DNA of 34,200 nucleotides from an uncultured Cellvibrio sp. (lineage in GTDB: Bacteria > Pseudomonadota > Gammaproteobacteria > Pseudomonadales > Cellvibrionaceae): positions 1-34,200 of the forward strand of contig CALFXJ010000043.1 of NCBI GenBank assembly GCA_937958105.1. Direction: 5' to 3'. The notes under the pieces are model-generated. The model was not told where the DNA came from, did no database searches, and was given only the letters and a program-made list of their open reading frames with translations. Shown in pieces: positions 24,088 to 31,813 of this stretch. Position 1 is the stretch's first letter, and the number at the start of each line of letters is the position of its first letter. A program made the translations under genes and the position numbers.

Positions 24088-25383
24088 CTAGATCTCCGAA
24101 AAAAGTTGCTGACGTTTTTCCTGTAACAAATCCGCTGCGTTAAGCACAGCTTCCGCCACTTCGACCATGCGTCGGCTTTGATCCATTGCTGACTGTCGCA
24201 ACTTCTTGTACGCCTGCTCCTCCGTGAGACCGTGATGGGTCATCAGCAAGCCCTTTGCCCGTTCGATCTGCTTGCGCTCATGCAGCGCCCGCTTCGCTGC
24301 GGCGAGCTCATCGCTCACTGCCTGCAGGCGTTGCGCCTGGGCCTGTACGAGATCAAACAGCGAATGACTTAAGGACGCATTGATATCCACCACGCGCGGA
24401 GTGTCCGACTCTGGCTTAGCAAATCCGGCCATAGATGAATCCAGCAGCATGGCCATGGGAGCTAAGGGTGGCGCTGCTGCCTGATCAAATGCAGAGAGCA
24501 AATTTTTATGACTATGAAGATCGGCTCGAGCTTCAACAATCTTGTAAGCGGAAAGCTCCACCAGTGCTGCCGCCAGATGATTCTCAATCAGCTTCATCTC
24601 ATCGATGCGCTGCGTAGCCAACTCGAACCACAACTCACCCAGCGCTGAAGGCACTGGCTGCGTTTCAGTTGCCTTGCGCCCGATTTGCCGCAATGCAGCA
24701 ATCTGTGCACTCAGTGGCGATACCGCGAGCTGCTTCCAGGCCAGGCAGATGCTGCTTGGCGAGAACTGTCCAAAGATATCAAAGCAGCGCTCCTGGGCGT
24801 CGAGCAGATACCCCATGCGGTGTTGCTCCTCCGCCGTAAAAAATCCGGTCGTGAACCCCATCGCACCGGCCGCACGTTCCTGGCCGGCCAACTCCTTGCC
24901 CTGCATAAAATTGAACATGGCCACCAGCAGGCGGGTCAGCTCCGGGTCGACAGCGGTGTCGGCAGCCTCAAAAACAATCGCCAGCAAGCTTGCAATCAAC
25001 TGGCTGAAGGCGGTGGTTGCTTCCTGCGGGGACAAACCGAGGGTCCGTATCCGTTCACGCAGGGACGCCAGTGATTCAAAACTGTGCAGCACCGAGGCAA
25101 CCCGGCTGAACAGTCGAACGCTGCCGGCGTGGCGGTCGAGCCGGGCGAACTGGTTACGCAACTGCCCTTCCACCCGGATGGATTCCCCCACCTGCTGTTG
25201 CAACACCTGAGCAAATCGCTGGCCGGCAGAACCCAGATAAACGTTAGAGGCCCCGCGTTCACGCTGCAGATGATGAATTAATTCGCTCAGCCCAGTAACC
25301 AGTTCGCAGGTTGTACGCAGGTGTTCCAGAGCATCAATTTCGCAATGCTTGGCTGCCAGCAGAAAGTCTTGCGCTGTTTTCAT
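24088..25383 (-). CDS. nasR: Nitrate-sensing antiterminator, NIT plus ANTAR domains
   Basis: Predicted to bind nitrate or nitrite and then bind the nascent leader RNA so that polymerase reads into nrtABD. The 431-residue protein has an N-terminal NIT domain (LSELIHHLQRERGASNVYLG, 32-51, plus RMGYLLDAQERCFDIF) and a C-terminal ANTAR domain covering the last ~65 residues (QIERAKGLLMTHHGLTEEQA). The start at ATG 25383 has GGAGG six bases upstream; a longer frame would begin 29 codons earlier without support. The gene precedes nrtA on the same strand, and its target leader lies in between. The domain pair is that of Klebsiella NasR. Confidence 0.88.
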   Translation of the reverse strand: MKTAQDFLLAAKHCEIDALEHLRTTCELVTGLSELIHHLQRERGASNVYLGSAGQRFAQVLQQQVGESIRVEGQLRNQFARLDRHAGSVRLFSRVASVLHSFESLASLRERIRTLGLSPQEATTAFSQLIASLLAIVFEAADTAVDPELTRLLVAMFNFMQGKELAGQERAAGAMGFTTGFFTAEEQHRMGYLLDAQERCFDIFGQFSPSSICLAWKQLAVSPLSAQIAALRQIGRKATETQPVPSALGELWFELATQRIDEMKLIENHLAAALVELSAYKIVEARADLHSHKNLLSAFDQAAAPPLAPMAMLLDSSMAGFAKPESDTPRVVDINASLSHSLFDLVQAQAQRLQAVSDELAAAKRALHERKQIERAKGLLMTHHGLTEEQAYKKLRQSAMDQSRRMVEVAEAVLNAADLLQEKRQQLFSEI

Positions 25384-25534
25384 AGCACCCTCCGGATGCA
25401 GTTTCAGTAAGCTCGAAGGGTTTGAGGCAAAAGCTGTTCCAAATGGATGGAGGGATGTGTGGACGATCAATCCAGATCGACGGAAATGGAATCTTGTTGG
25501 TGAACAAGAGGTGGTTAGGCGGGGGCGAGCGGGG

Positions 25535-25565
25535 TGTCGGATTACGCTTCGCTAATCCGACCTAC
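25535..25565. repeat. REP-like palindrome, copy 4
   Basis: TGTCGGATTACGC and GCTAATCCGACCTAC around a TTC centre. It is first of a cluster in 25384-25891, a 508-base gene-free stretch upstream of nasR that otherwise shows no feature beyond the nasR ribosome site. Confidence 0.8.
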
Positions 25566-25630
25566 GAAGGCCGGTATGTGGGTAGTATCAAGCAACATCC
25601 ACCCAAAGACCAAGACAGGACACCGCAAAT

Positions 25631-25779
25631 CGTAATCCGACACATCTACATCCAAAATGGGGATGAAAAGATCAACCGCAGGTCGGATTAGCGAAGCGTA
25701 TTTCGAGGAACCTCCACACCCATAGCAGCGGGAAGGAAGCGATAAGCCGCAGCCCGGATTAGCAAGGCGCAACCCGTCA
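25631..25779. repeat. Degenerate REP-like units
   Basis: Half-units CGTAATCCGACAC (25631-25643) and GGTCGGATTAGCGAAGCGTA (25681-25700), and a diverged unit CCCGGATTAGCAAGGCGCAA (25753-25772), lie between two intact copies. They look like decayed members of the same family, the last one close to the CCCGGATT variant. Confidence 0.6.
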
Positions 25780-25822
25780 CACATTTACGAACTAGACAGG
25801 CGGAAGGAGAAAGTTGTGAACC

Positions 25823-25853
25823 GTAGGTCGGATTAGCGAAGCGTAATCCGACA
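25823..25853. repeat. REP-like palindrome, copy 5
   Basis: GTAGGTCGGATTAGC-GAA-GCGTAATCCGACA, the cleanest copy in the window, in the opposite orientation to copy 4. It ends 39 bases past the stop of the small lipoprotein gene, on its downstream side. Confidence 0.8.
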
Positions 25854-25891
25854 ACTTATTTAAACCAACAGCCAATCAGCGCAAGCGGAGA

Positions 25892-26056
25892 TTATTTAAA
25901 CAAACAATGGCTGGCGTAGTCCTTGGCCTCATTCATGGTCCATTCGCCATTGGGTTTGGTCTTCATCTTTTTGCACCACTCCGGGCTGCCTACTTCCGGG
26001 GCGCAGCCGCAGAGCAGTCCAAACAGCAGACTCAGCGAGATGATTTTTTTCAGCAT
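25892..26056 (-). CDS. Small lipoprotein, DUF3012-like
   Basis: A 54-residue protein too short for usual cut-offs. MLKKIISLSLLFGLLCGC is a lipoprotein signal with lipobox LCGC (Cys18). The mature part (APEVGSPEWCKKMKTKPNGE onward, with a WTMNEAKDYASHC ending) contains the C-x-x-M-x-x-K-P-x-G-x-W-T pattern I associate with DUF3012. Two further Cys remain after lipidation. A purine-rich AAAGAGAA lies upstream of the ATG. It starts 16 bases past the rlmB stop on the same strand, so it may be the last gene of rnr-rlmB. Function unknown. Confidence 0.75.
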   Translation of the reverse strand: MLKKIISLSLLFGLLCGCAPEVGSPEWCKKMKTKPNGEWTMNEAKDYASHCLFK

Positions 26057-26072
26057 GACGTTCTCTTTGCGT

Positions 26073-26822
26073 TTAACGCTTCAATTGACGCTGGCGTACG
26101 GCCTCAAACAAACACACACCCGTTGCTACTGAAACATTGAGACTGCTGACGGTTCCCGCCATGGGGATATTCATTAAATGATCGCAGGTTTCCTGGGTAA
26201 GGCGCCGCAAGCCATCTCCCTCTGCCCCCATCAAGATGCCGATAGGGCCGGTGAGATTCGTCTGATAAACAGATTGCTCCGCCTCACCGGCTGCACCGTA
26301 CAGCCACACGCCGGCTTCCTGCAGTTTCTTCAGCGTACGCGCCAGGTTGGTCACGGGGACAAAGGGCAGCACTTCCGCTGCGCCGCAGGCCACCTTGCGC
26401 GCCACCGGATTGAGTCCGGCAGACTTGTCTTTCGGGGTAATAACGGCGTGCACACCGGCGGCCTCTGCCGTGCGCATACAGGCTCCCAGGTTATGGGGAT
26501 CAGTCACACCATCGAGGATCAGCAGAAAGGCCGGCTCCGAAAGATTCTCCAGCATCCGGAATAAAAAAGCTTCGTCGTGGTTCTCACCCGGAGTGCAACG
26601 TGCGACAACTCCCTGATGGTTTTCTTCATTAACCAGCTGGTCCAGTTTGGCCCGCGAAACCTGCTGGATATGAATATCGTTATTTTGCGCCGCGCTGAGA
26701 ATCTTCTGCAGACGCTGATCATGGCGGCCCTGAAGTAAAAACAGTTCCTGCACACGCTGGGGTGCGCTTTTCAGCAGAGCCTGAACCGCATGCAGGCCGT
26801 AAATCAATTCGTTATCGTTCAA
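26073..26822 (-). CDS. rlmB: 23S rRNA (guanosine-2'-O-)-methyltransferase RlmB
   Basis: Methylates the ribose of G2251 in 23S rRNA. This SpoU-family protein has the N-terminal substrate-binding domain (LIYGLHAVQALLKSAP) and the knotted methyltransferase domain with LDGVTDPHNLGACMRTAEAAG, IGILMGAEGDGLRRLT and SSLNVSVATGVCLFEAVRQ. The best start is TTG at 26822 (249 residues): GAGG lies six bases upstream and the first residues then align with the E. coli start. A TTG four codons earlier is less well placed. There is no ATG in the right region. It follows rnr by ~100 bases. Confidence 0.93.
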   Translation of the reverse strand: MNDNELIYGLHAVQALLKSAPQRVQELFLLQGRHDQRLQKILSAAQNNDIHIQQVSRAKLDQLVNEENHQGVVARCTPGENHDEAFLFRMLENLSEPAFLLILDGVTDPHNLGACMRTAEAAGVHAVITPKDKSAGLNPVARKVACGAAEVLPFVPVTNLARTLKKLQEAGVWLYGAAGEAEQSVYQTNLTGPIGILMGAEGDGLRRLTQETCDHLMNIPMAGTVSSLNVSVATGVCLFEAVRQRQLKR

Positions 26823-26922
26823 AATTTGCCTCAAAAACCAGCCGGTAAATTACCGGTGACAACAGATGGCGAGTCAATCGCCCGCCTCCCGATCTATACA
26901 CAGAATGACATCCGTTTGCGCT

Positions 26923-29580
26923 CTACTTCTCCTTCTTAAGAGTAGCCAGCGCTTTTTTAACTCCAGCTGTCGCGGCCGATAAAATCGACCTGCTCTTTGT
27001 TTTCGAACCCGCTTTAGTCGCAGAAACTGATTCAGTTTTCGCCTTGCGCCGAGTTTTCTTCTCTTGATCGCCATCCATTACTCCCACTGTTAAATCCGCA
27101 CGGCTGCCTCGGGATTTACTGCGTGCAGTTTCACCGGACTTTGACTGCGCCTTGCCTGCTGCGGATTTTTTCTTACTGGTAGCAGCCTTGGTTTTCTTTG
27201 CTCCACTTTTAGTCTGTTTTGTCCTGGGCGCTTTTTCCTTGGTTGCAGATGCGCTGCGCTCCTGGTTTTTTGCACCTTTCGCTTTCGCTGCGGATTTGCT
27301 GTTGCGACCGGCCTTGGCAGTTTTGTTCCCTTTTGCGCGACTGGCGATGACGGATTCCAGTTCAAAATCAATCTTGCGATTGTCCAGGTCCACCCGCACC
27401 ACGCGAACCACCAGCTCATCGCCCAGCCCGAAGACCTTGCGCGTCCGCTCGCCTACCAGACGATGCTGGGCCGCCTCAAAACTATAATAATCGTGCGGCA
27501 GGGCGGTGACGTGAATCAACCCCTCAACATACAGGTCTTTCAACTCGACAAACAAACCGAATCCGGTGACGGCACTGACAATACCCGGAAAGACCGAGCC
27601 AACCTGATCGCGCAGGAACTCGCACTTGAGCCAGCTCACCACATCGCGGGTGGCCTCGTCAGCCCGGCGTTCGGTCATGGAACAATGTTCACCCAGCCCG
27701 GCCATATCTCCCGGTGAATAGGGATAGCTGACCTTGCTTTGCAGCAGACTGGCACCTTCCACCCGCACCACCTGTTTCGAGGGCAGCTCGCTGCGAATCA
27801 CCGAGCGTATCGCGCGGTGTACCAACAGGTCCGGGTAGCGGCGGATTGGTGAGGTAAAGTGCGTGTAGGCGTCATAACCCAGGCCGAAGTGGCCGAGGTT
27901 TTCCACCTGGTACATCGCCTGGCGCAGGCTGCGCAGCATCACCGTCTGGATCATGTTGCTGTCGGAGCGATCCTGAATCTGCGCCATCAGATCCTGATAG
28001 TCCAGAGAGGTCGGCGCATCGCCACCGGAAAGGGACAGCCCCAGCTCGCCCAGGAATTCGCGCAGATTGTCCAGCTTCTGTTCCGTGGGTCCCTCATGCA
28101 CCCGATACAGCCCGGTGAGGTTGTGCTTCTGAAGGAACCTGGCCGCGCAGACGTTCGCACACAGCATGCATTCTTCGATAAGTTTGTGAGCGTCATTACG
28201 GCGTACCGGAACGATGCGTTCTATCTTGCGCGCTTCATTGAAGACGATACGCGTCTCCACCGTTTCAAAGTCAATCGCACCGCGCTCGTCCCGCGCTTCG
28301 CGCAGACACTTGTACAGCTCGTGCAGGCGATGCAGCTGGGGCAGCACAGCACGGAACTGCTGGCGCAATGGGTGGGTGTCATCACCGTCGTTTTCCAGAA
28401 TCTCGCCCACCTGGGTGTAGGTCAGGCGCGCATGAGAGTGCATCACGCCTTCGTAAAACTTGTAGCCACTGATCCGGCCCGCATCGGTAATGGTCATCTC
28501 GCAGACCATACACAGACGATCCACCTGCGGGTTGAGTGAACACAAACCGTTAGACAGCGCTTCCGGCAACATGGGCACCACAAAGTCCGGGAAGTAAACC
28601 GAGTTGCCGCGCAGACAGGCTTCCCGATCAAGGGCGCTGTCGACATGAACATAATGCGACACATCGGCAATGGCCACGTACAGACGCCAGCCGCCCCTGC
28701 GGCGCTCGCAGAGTACGGCATCATCAAAGTCCCGCGCATCCTCGCCGTCAATGGTGACGAACGGCAGGTGACGAACATCGACGCGGTGCAGTTTGTCGGC
28801 TTCCTGCACTTCAGCCGGAATGCTGGCAGCCTCGGCCTCAACCGCTGCCGGCCAGACACTGGGAATGCCATGGGTCTGGATCGCCAGCTCAATCTCCATC
28901 CCGGGCGCCATGTGATCACCCAATACACGTATCACCCGCCCCACAGGCAGACGATTCTTGTCCGGTTGCTGGGTAATCTCTACCACCACTATCTGACCCG
29001 GCGCGGCATCGCCTTCGGCTCCGGCGGGAATCATGATGTCCTGGGTGATGCGCGCGTTCTCCGGCCGCACAAACTGCACGCCTTCTTCACTGAAGAACCG
29101 GCCGGCCAACTGGCGGGTGTTGCGCGCGATTACCTCAACGATGGCACCTTCTTCTTTGCCACGGTACTGATGGCCAGCCATGCGTACCAGTACTTCGTCG
29201 CCATCGAATACCCGGCGCATCTGGCGGTTGTGAAGGTAGATGTCCTCTCCGCCCTCGGTGGGGATGACAAAGCCATAGCCATCCCGGTGCCCCTGCACGC
29301 GACCGCGGATAACATCAATCTTATCCGGGCGTACATAGGCATCCCGGCGGTTGCTGATTATCTGCCCATCCCGCGTCATGGCGATAAGCCGCCGCCGCAG
29401 CGCCTCCACCTCATCTTCACCGGTGAGGTTCAGCAGGTCGCACATTTCAGGATGGGTGACTGGATAGGCCGCTTTGTCCAATAGATCCAGGATGTATTCA
29501 CGGCTGGGGATGGGGTTTTCGTATTTTTCAGCCTCACGCTGGGCGAAAGGGTCGTCTTTGGGCAATTTGCGCTTCTTCAA
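26923..29580 (-). CDS. rnr: Ribonuclease R
   Basis: A 3' to 5' exoribonuclease able to degrade structured RNA. It has an N-terminal winged-helix segment (EAEKYENPIPSREYILDLL), cold-shock domains, the RNB catalytic domain with DGEDARDFDDAV carrying the metal-binding aspartates (~278-289), an S1 domain (GIVSAVTGFGLFVELKDLYV) and a ~140-residue tail rich in K, A, S and T. I favour TTG 29580 (885 residues) since AGGA lies eight bases upstream and the family homology begins just after it. A GTG at 29652 would add 24 residues. The long basic tail is longer than that of E. coli but of the same type, where it binds RNA. Confidence 0.94.
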   Translation of the reverse strand: MKKRKLPKDDPFAQREAEKYENPIPSREYILDLLDKAAYPVTHPEMCDLLNLTGEDEVEALRRRLIAMTRDGQIISNRRDAYVRPDKIDVIRGRVQGHRDGYGFVIPTEGGEDIYLHNRQMRRVFDGDEVLVRMAGHQYRGKEEGAIVEVIARNTRQLAGRFFSEEGVQFVRPENARITQDIMIPAGAEGDAAPGQIVVVEITQQPDKNRLPVGRVIRVLGDHMAPGMEIELAIQTHGIPSVWPAAVEAEAASIPAEVQEADKLHRVDVRHLPFVTIDGEDARDFDDAVLCERRRGGWRLYVAIADVSHYVHVDSALDREACLRGNSVYFPDFVVPMLPEALSNGLCSLNPQVDRLCMVCEMTITDAGRISGYKFYEGVMHSHARLTYTQVGEILENDGDDTHPLRQQFRAVLPQLHRLHELYKCLREARDERGAIDFETVETRIVFNEARKIERIVPVRRNDAHKLIEECMLCANVCAARFLQKHNLTGLYRVHEGPTEQKLDNLREFLGELGLSLSGGDAPTSLDYQDLMAQIQDRSDSNMIQTVMLRSLRQAMYQVENLGHFGLGYDAYTHFTSPIRRYPDLLVHRAIRSVIRSELPSKQVVRVEGASLLQSKVSYPYSPGDMAGLGEHCSMTERRADEATRDVVSWLKCEFLRDQVGSVFPGIVSAVTGFGLFVELKDLYVEGLIHVTALPHDYYSFEAAQHRLVGERTRKVFGLGDELVVRVVRVDLDNRKIDFELESVIASRAKGNKTAKAGRNSKSAAKAKGAKNQERSASATKEKAPRTKQTKSGAKKTKAATSKKKSAAGKAQSKSGETARSKSRGSRADLTVGVMDGDQEKKTRRKAKTESVSATKAGSKTKSRSILSAATAGVKKALATLKKEK

Positions 29581-29675
29581 AATAGGTGTCCTGTCAGAAT
29601 CACTGAAGGGTGGGTTTGGGCATTTGGACCTTAATAAGGCTGCAATATTCACATCGCAACCCCGGAGATTGCCTG

Positions 29676-29681
29676 ATTATA
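29676..29681 (-). promoter_or_regulatory. Perfect -10 hexamer upstream of rnr
   Basis: Minus strand TATAAT, ~100 bases before the TTG start and ~25 before the GTG alternative. No good -35 is seen at 16-18 bases, so the promoter call is partial. Confidence 0.4.
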
Positions 29682-29769
29682 GGGTCAGCGAACCGCAAAC
29701 ACACGAAAAGACAATGAATCCTTACAAATCAACATCAATAAAAAATGCCAAAAAGTCTGTACGAGCCCG

Positions 29770-29798
29770 TTGACAACCCCAGAACAGATATTTATAGT
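29770..29798 (+). promoter_or_regulatory. Promoter of tRNA-Leu
   Basis: TTGACA, 17-base spacer, TATAGT, ending 34 bases before the tRNA. Perfect -35 and near-perfect -10 at ideal spacing. Confidence 0.8.
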
Positions 29799-29832
29799 TC
29801 GCGGCCTCGGCAAACAGCGCCGATCACTCCCT

Positions 29833-29919
29833 GCCCCGGTGGTGAAATTGGTAGACACGCCAGCTTCAGGTGCTGGTGGCCGCAAGGCCGTGGAGGTTCA
29901 AGTCCTCTCCTGGGCACCA
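29833..29919 (+). tRNA. tRNA-Leu (anticodon CAG)
   Basis: An 87-base class II tRNA with encoded CCA. The anticodon arm CCAGC-TT-CAG-GT-GCTGG gives CAG (reads CUG). A long variable arm (TGGCCGCAAGGCCGT) and T-arm GGAGG-TTCAAGT-CCTCT are intact. The acceptor arms are GCCCCGG and CCTGGGC, which leaves a C5/U68 mismatch where a standard pair would be expected. Confidence 0.95.
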
Positions 29920-29924
29920 CATTC

Positions 29925-29958
29925 AAAAAAGCCTCGATAGCGATATCGGGGCTTTTTT
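29925..29958 (+). terminator. Intrinsic terminator after tRNA-Leu
   Basis: AAAAAAGCC...GGGCTTTTTT arms enclose an inner TCGAT/ATCG helix and end in a T-run, 5 bases past the tRNA CCA end. Confidence 0.88.
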
Positions 29959-30182
29959 ATTTCTGCGCGAGCGTACCCGGGGAAGATGCCACTTCACTGA
30001 AAGATATCTCCGGATATTAGATCCAATCTGCAACTCTTATCCCGTAACGCCAGCTCATCGCCCAGCACTGCAGCAGACGAGATGCATGACAAAGTACCCC
30101 CTCTGCAGATCAGCTAACATACGCGCCTCAGGAACTGCCGCCAGGTACTTCCAAGACTCAAATGGAACGGAGCCCATCACTC

Positions 30183-30929
30183 ATGAAGACTGCTGTTTAC
30201 CAATCTTTTCGCACCACTAACGTGCCCGCCTGGATCTCGCGCTGCCTCAGCTCGGTAACCGACTGGGCAAGTTCCCGAGGGTTCGCCTATCACTTTTATG
30301 ACGATGAGTTCTTCAGTTACGCCCCCGCCCGCATCCGTACCGCCGTGGGTAATCAGCGTCACCTGGTATCTGATGTCGCCCGTCTTGAACTGGGAAAAAA
30401 ACTGCTGGAAACCTATGACCGTGTAATCTGGATCGACGCCGACGTGTACATCTGCAATCCCTCGAGCTTCCTGGTCGACCTCCCCCCCTGTAAGTTTCTG
30501 TTCTGCCACGAACACTGGGTTCATAGAGAGGGGCAAACCATTCATGTGGCCGAGCGGGTAAATAATGCGGTGATGGTGATGGATCGTGACAATGAGTTCC
30601 TGGACTTCTATCGCTATGCCTGTAATCAGGTAATTAACGAATGGAAGCAGCTTTCCCACAGCGCATTTGGAACCATCTTCCTGACGCAGATCCATAAAAT
30701 GCTTAAACAGCCATTACTCAAGGAAGTCGGGATGCTCAGCCCGATCCTGCTGGACGCGGCAAAACAGAATGACCGGAAATTCCTAGACACCCATCTGAAA
30801 CGCAACGGCTTCCCCCTCCACGCCGCCAACCTGTGCCTCACCTTTTTTAATGCCATCTACGAAGGGCGTAGATTGGACGACGAAGCCTATGAGACCGCCA
30901 TGGACTACCTGGACACCTTGAGCCGCTGA
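30183..30929 (+). CDS. Putative GT-A fold glycosyltransferase
   Basis: A soluble 248-residue protein. VIWIDADVYI at 81-90 contains a DxD motif (D85, D87) after a hydrophobic strand, the nucleotide-sugar and metal site of GT-A glycosyltransferases. RHLVSDVARLELGKKLLETY before it matches the helix that precedes this strand in GT34/GT8-like families. Acceptor and sugar are unknown. ATG 30183 is chosen with GGAG ten bases upstream; an ATG seven codons earlier is less well supported. It stands alone between two tRNA genes. Confidence 0.6.
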   Translation: MKTAVYQSFRTTNVPAWISRCLSSVTDWASSRGFAYHFYDDEFFSYAPARIRTAVGNQRHLVSDVARLELGKKLLETYDRVIWIDADVYICNPSSFLVDLPPCKFLFCHEHWVHREGQTIHVAERVNNAVMVMDRDNEFLDFYRYACNQVINEWKQLSHSAFGTIFLTQIHKMLKQPLLKEVGMLSPILLDAAKQNDRKFLDTHLKRNGFPLHAANLCLTFFNAIYEGRRLDDEAYETAMDYLDTLSR

Positions 30930-31026
30930 ACCTGCTCACCCACTTCCCCCTGCAGGCAGTCTAGCCTCACCCCCTCCATGGGCTGAGGCATCCAGCCCGC
31001 CGATCCTCCGGCAGCTCATCTCAGGG

Positions 31027-31055
31027 TTGACAATCCCCTGATCGCACCCCAAAAT
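31027..31055 (+). promoter_or_regulatory. Promoter of tRNA-Met
   Basis: TTGACA with a 17-base spacer to CAAAAT (4 of 6 for the -10), followed by a GC-rich discriminator, 16 bases before the tRNA. Confidence 0.6.
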
Positions 31056-31071
31056 ACGCGCCCTCAAGTAT

Positions 31072-31148
31072 GGCTAGGTAGCTCAGCCGGTTAGAGCACA
31101 GCACTCATAATGCTGGGGTCGGCGGTTCAAGTCCGCCCCTAGCTACCA
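31072..31148 (+). tRNA. tRNA-Met, elongator (anticodon CAT)
   Basis: A 77-base tRNA with CCA encoded. Anticodon arm CAGCA-CT-CAT-AA-TGCTG and T-arm GGCGG-TTCAAGT-CCGCC are fully paired. Acceptor arms GGCTAGG and CCTAGCT pair except that position 1 is a G/U wobble. The paired 1:72 position and the anticodon arm, which lacks the three G-C pairs of initiator tRNA, argue for an elongator. Remains of an integrase lie just downstream, so this tRNA was probably an integration site. Confidence 0.95.
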
Positions 31149-31156
31149 TATGCGAT

Positions 31157-31192
31157 AAAGGTCAGTGGGTTAGCGCCTACTGACCTTTTTTT
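31157..31192 (+). terminator. Intrinsic terminator after tRNA-Met
   Basis: AAAGGTCAGT (31157-31166) pairs with ACTGACCTTT (31179-31188) with an inner GG/CC extension and a TTTTTTT run, 8 bases past the tRNA. Confidence 0.9.
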
Positions 31193-31274
31193 ACTGGCTT
31201 ACCAAAAACTTACCAACTTGCCCAGATTTCCCGGATATTTACGCGGAAAATGCCAGCAACTCCCTACCCTACAG

Positions 31275-31534
31275 TTACGCCAGTGATCTCAGATAATCCA
31301 CCAAGTCAGACTTTACTGTCACAACACGCACACGACCATTCTTTGTTGCAGCAAACACCACACGATCATCAAGAAGCCCCGTAAGCGGCAGATCATTAGC
31401 CTCAGACCAACGGACACCTGTAGTAAGACACAAACGAGCCACAGCCCCGCAATGATTATTAGAAGACTGATCTCATGCGCAGAATGTGTTAAATAAAAAG
31501 GTGGCACATGCACACGGACGATCCGCATATCGCC
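31275..31534 (-). pseudogene. Tyrosine integrase remnant in two frames
   Basis: On the minus strand, 31275-31472 encodes an open segment containing AVARLCLTTGVRWSEANDL, which matches the box around the first catalytic Arg of phage-type tyrosine recombinases (RLCLATGARWSEA is usual). Just upstream in another frame (to 31534) is PPFYLTHSAHEISLL, resembling the segment that normally precedes that box. The frame changes near 31470, with several residues missing. A stop follows DYLRSLA, and the distal HxxR and Tyr boxes are absent, as is most of the N-terminal core-binding region. It is therefore an inactive fragment. It lies ~125 bases from tRNA-Met. Confidence 0.65.
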
Positions 31535-31577
31535 TTAGTGTGTGTAGTGCCAGAAGCGGAAGTCAGTGATAAAAATT

Positions 31578-31813
31578 CTAGTCATGCGAAAAATCCCCAC
31601 TGGAAAAAATCGTTTTGTCAGACTCCATCATTTTCACGAAGCGGATCACATCATAAAACGCTGGCGGCCAATTTTTACGTGCGGGATTGTGTCTTGCTCC
31701 ACCCAGCCGCGAACGGTGTCTTTGGTTACGCCTAAAAACTGAGAGAATTGCTCCTGTGAACTCACCGGAGGCAGTACGGACAGCTTTACCGGTGTGTTGT
31801 GATCGAACGACAT
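31578..31813 (-). pseudogene. Excisionase-like HTH gene, probably frameshifted
   Basis: From ATG 31813 the frame reads MSFDHNTPVKLSV and then an HTH core (SQFLGVTKDTVRGWVEQDTI, PHVKIGRQRF). This is the winged-helix pattern of excisionase/AlpA-like regulators; it stops after 55 residues at 31646. In the next frame, directly adjoining, is DVIRFVKMMESDKTIFSSGD, ending FSHD at 31578, a natural C-terminal helix for such proteins. Adding one T to the TTTT run at 31655-31658 would fuse the two. It overlaps the upstream gene's stop codon (TAATG), suggesting translational coupling. A real 55-residue protein remains possible. Confidence 0.55.

Noticed and set aside
25384..25891. Possible CRISPR array from repeated palindromes
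   Set aside because: Units are irregularly spaced, inverted relative to each other and found elsewhere in the window; there are no uniform spacers and no cas genes.
28645..29484. Long plus-strand open frame (279 codons) opposite rnr
   Set aside because: It lies entirely antisense to the conserved RNase R gene, has no family-like motif and follows from GC-rich codon bias.
31319..31528. Minus-strand hydrophobic 69-codon frame that could be called a small membrane protein
   Set aside because: Its first part reads as integrase and the rest overlaps integrase residues in a shifted frame; the hydrophobicity is an artefact of the wrong frame.
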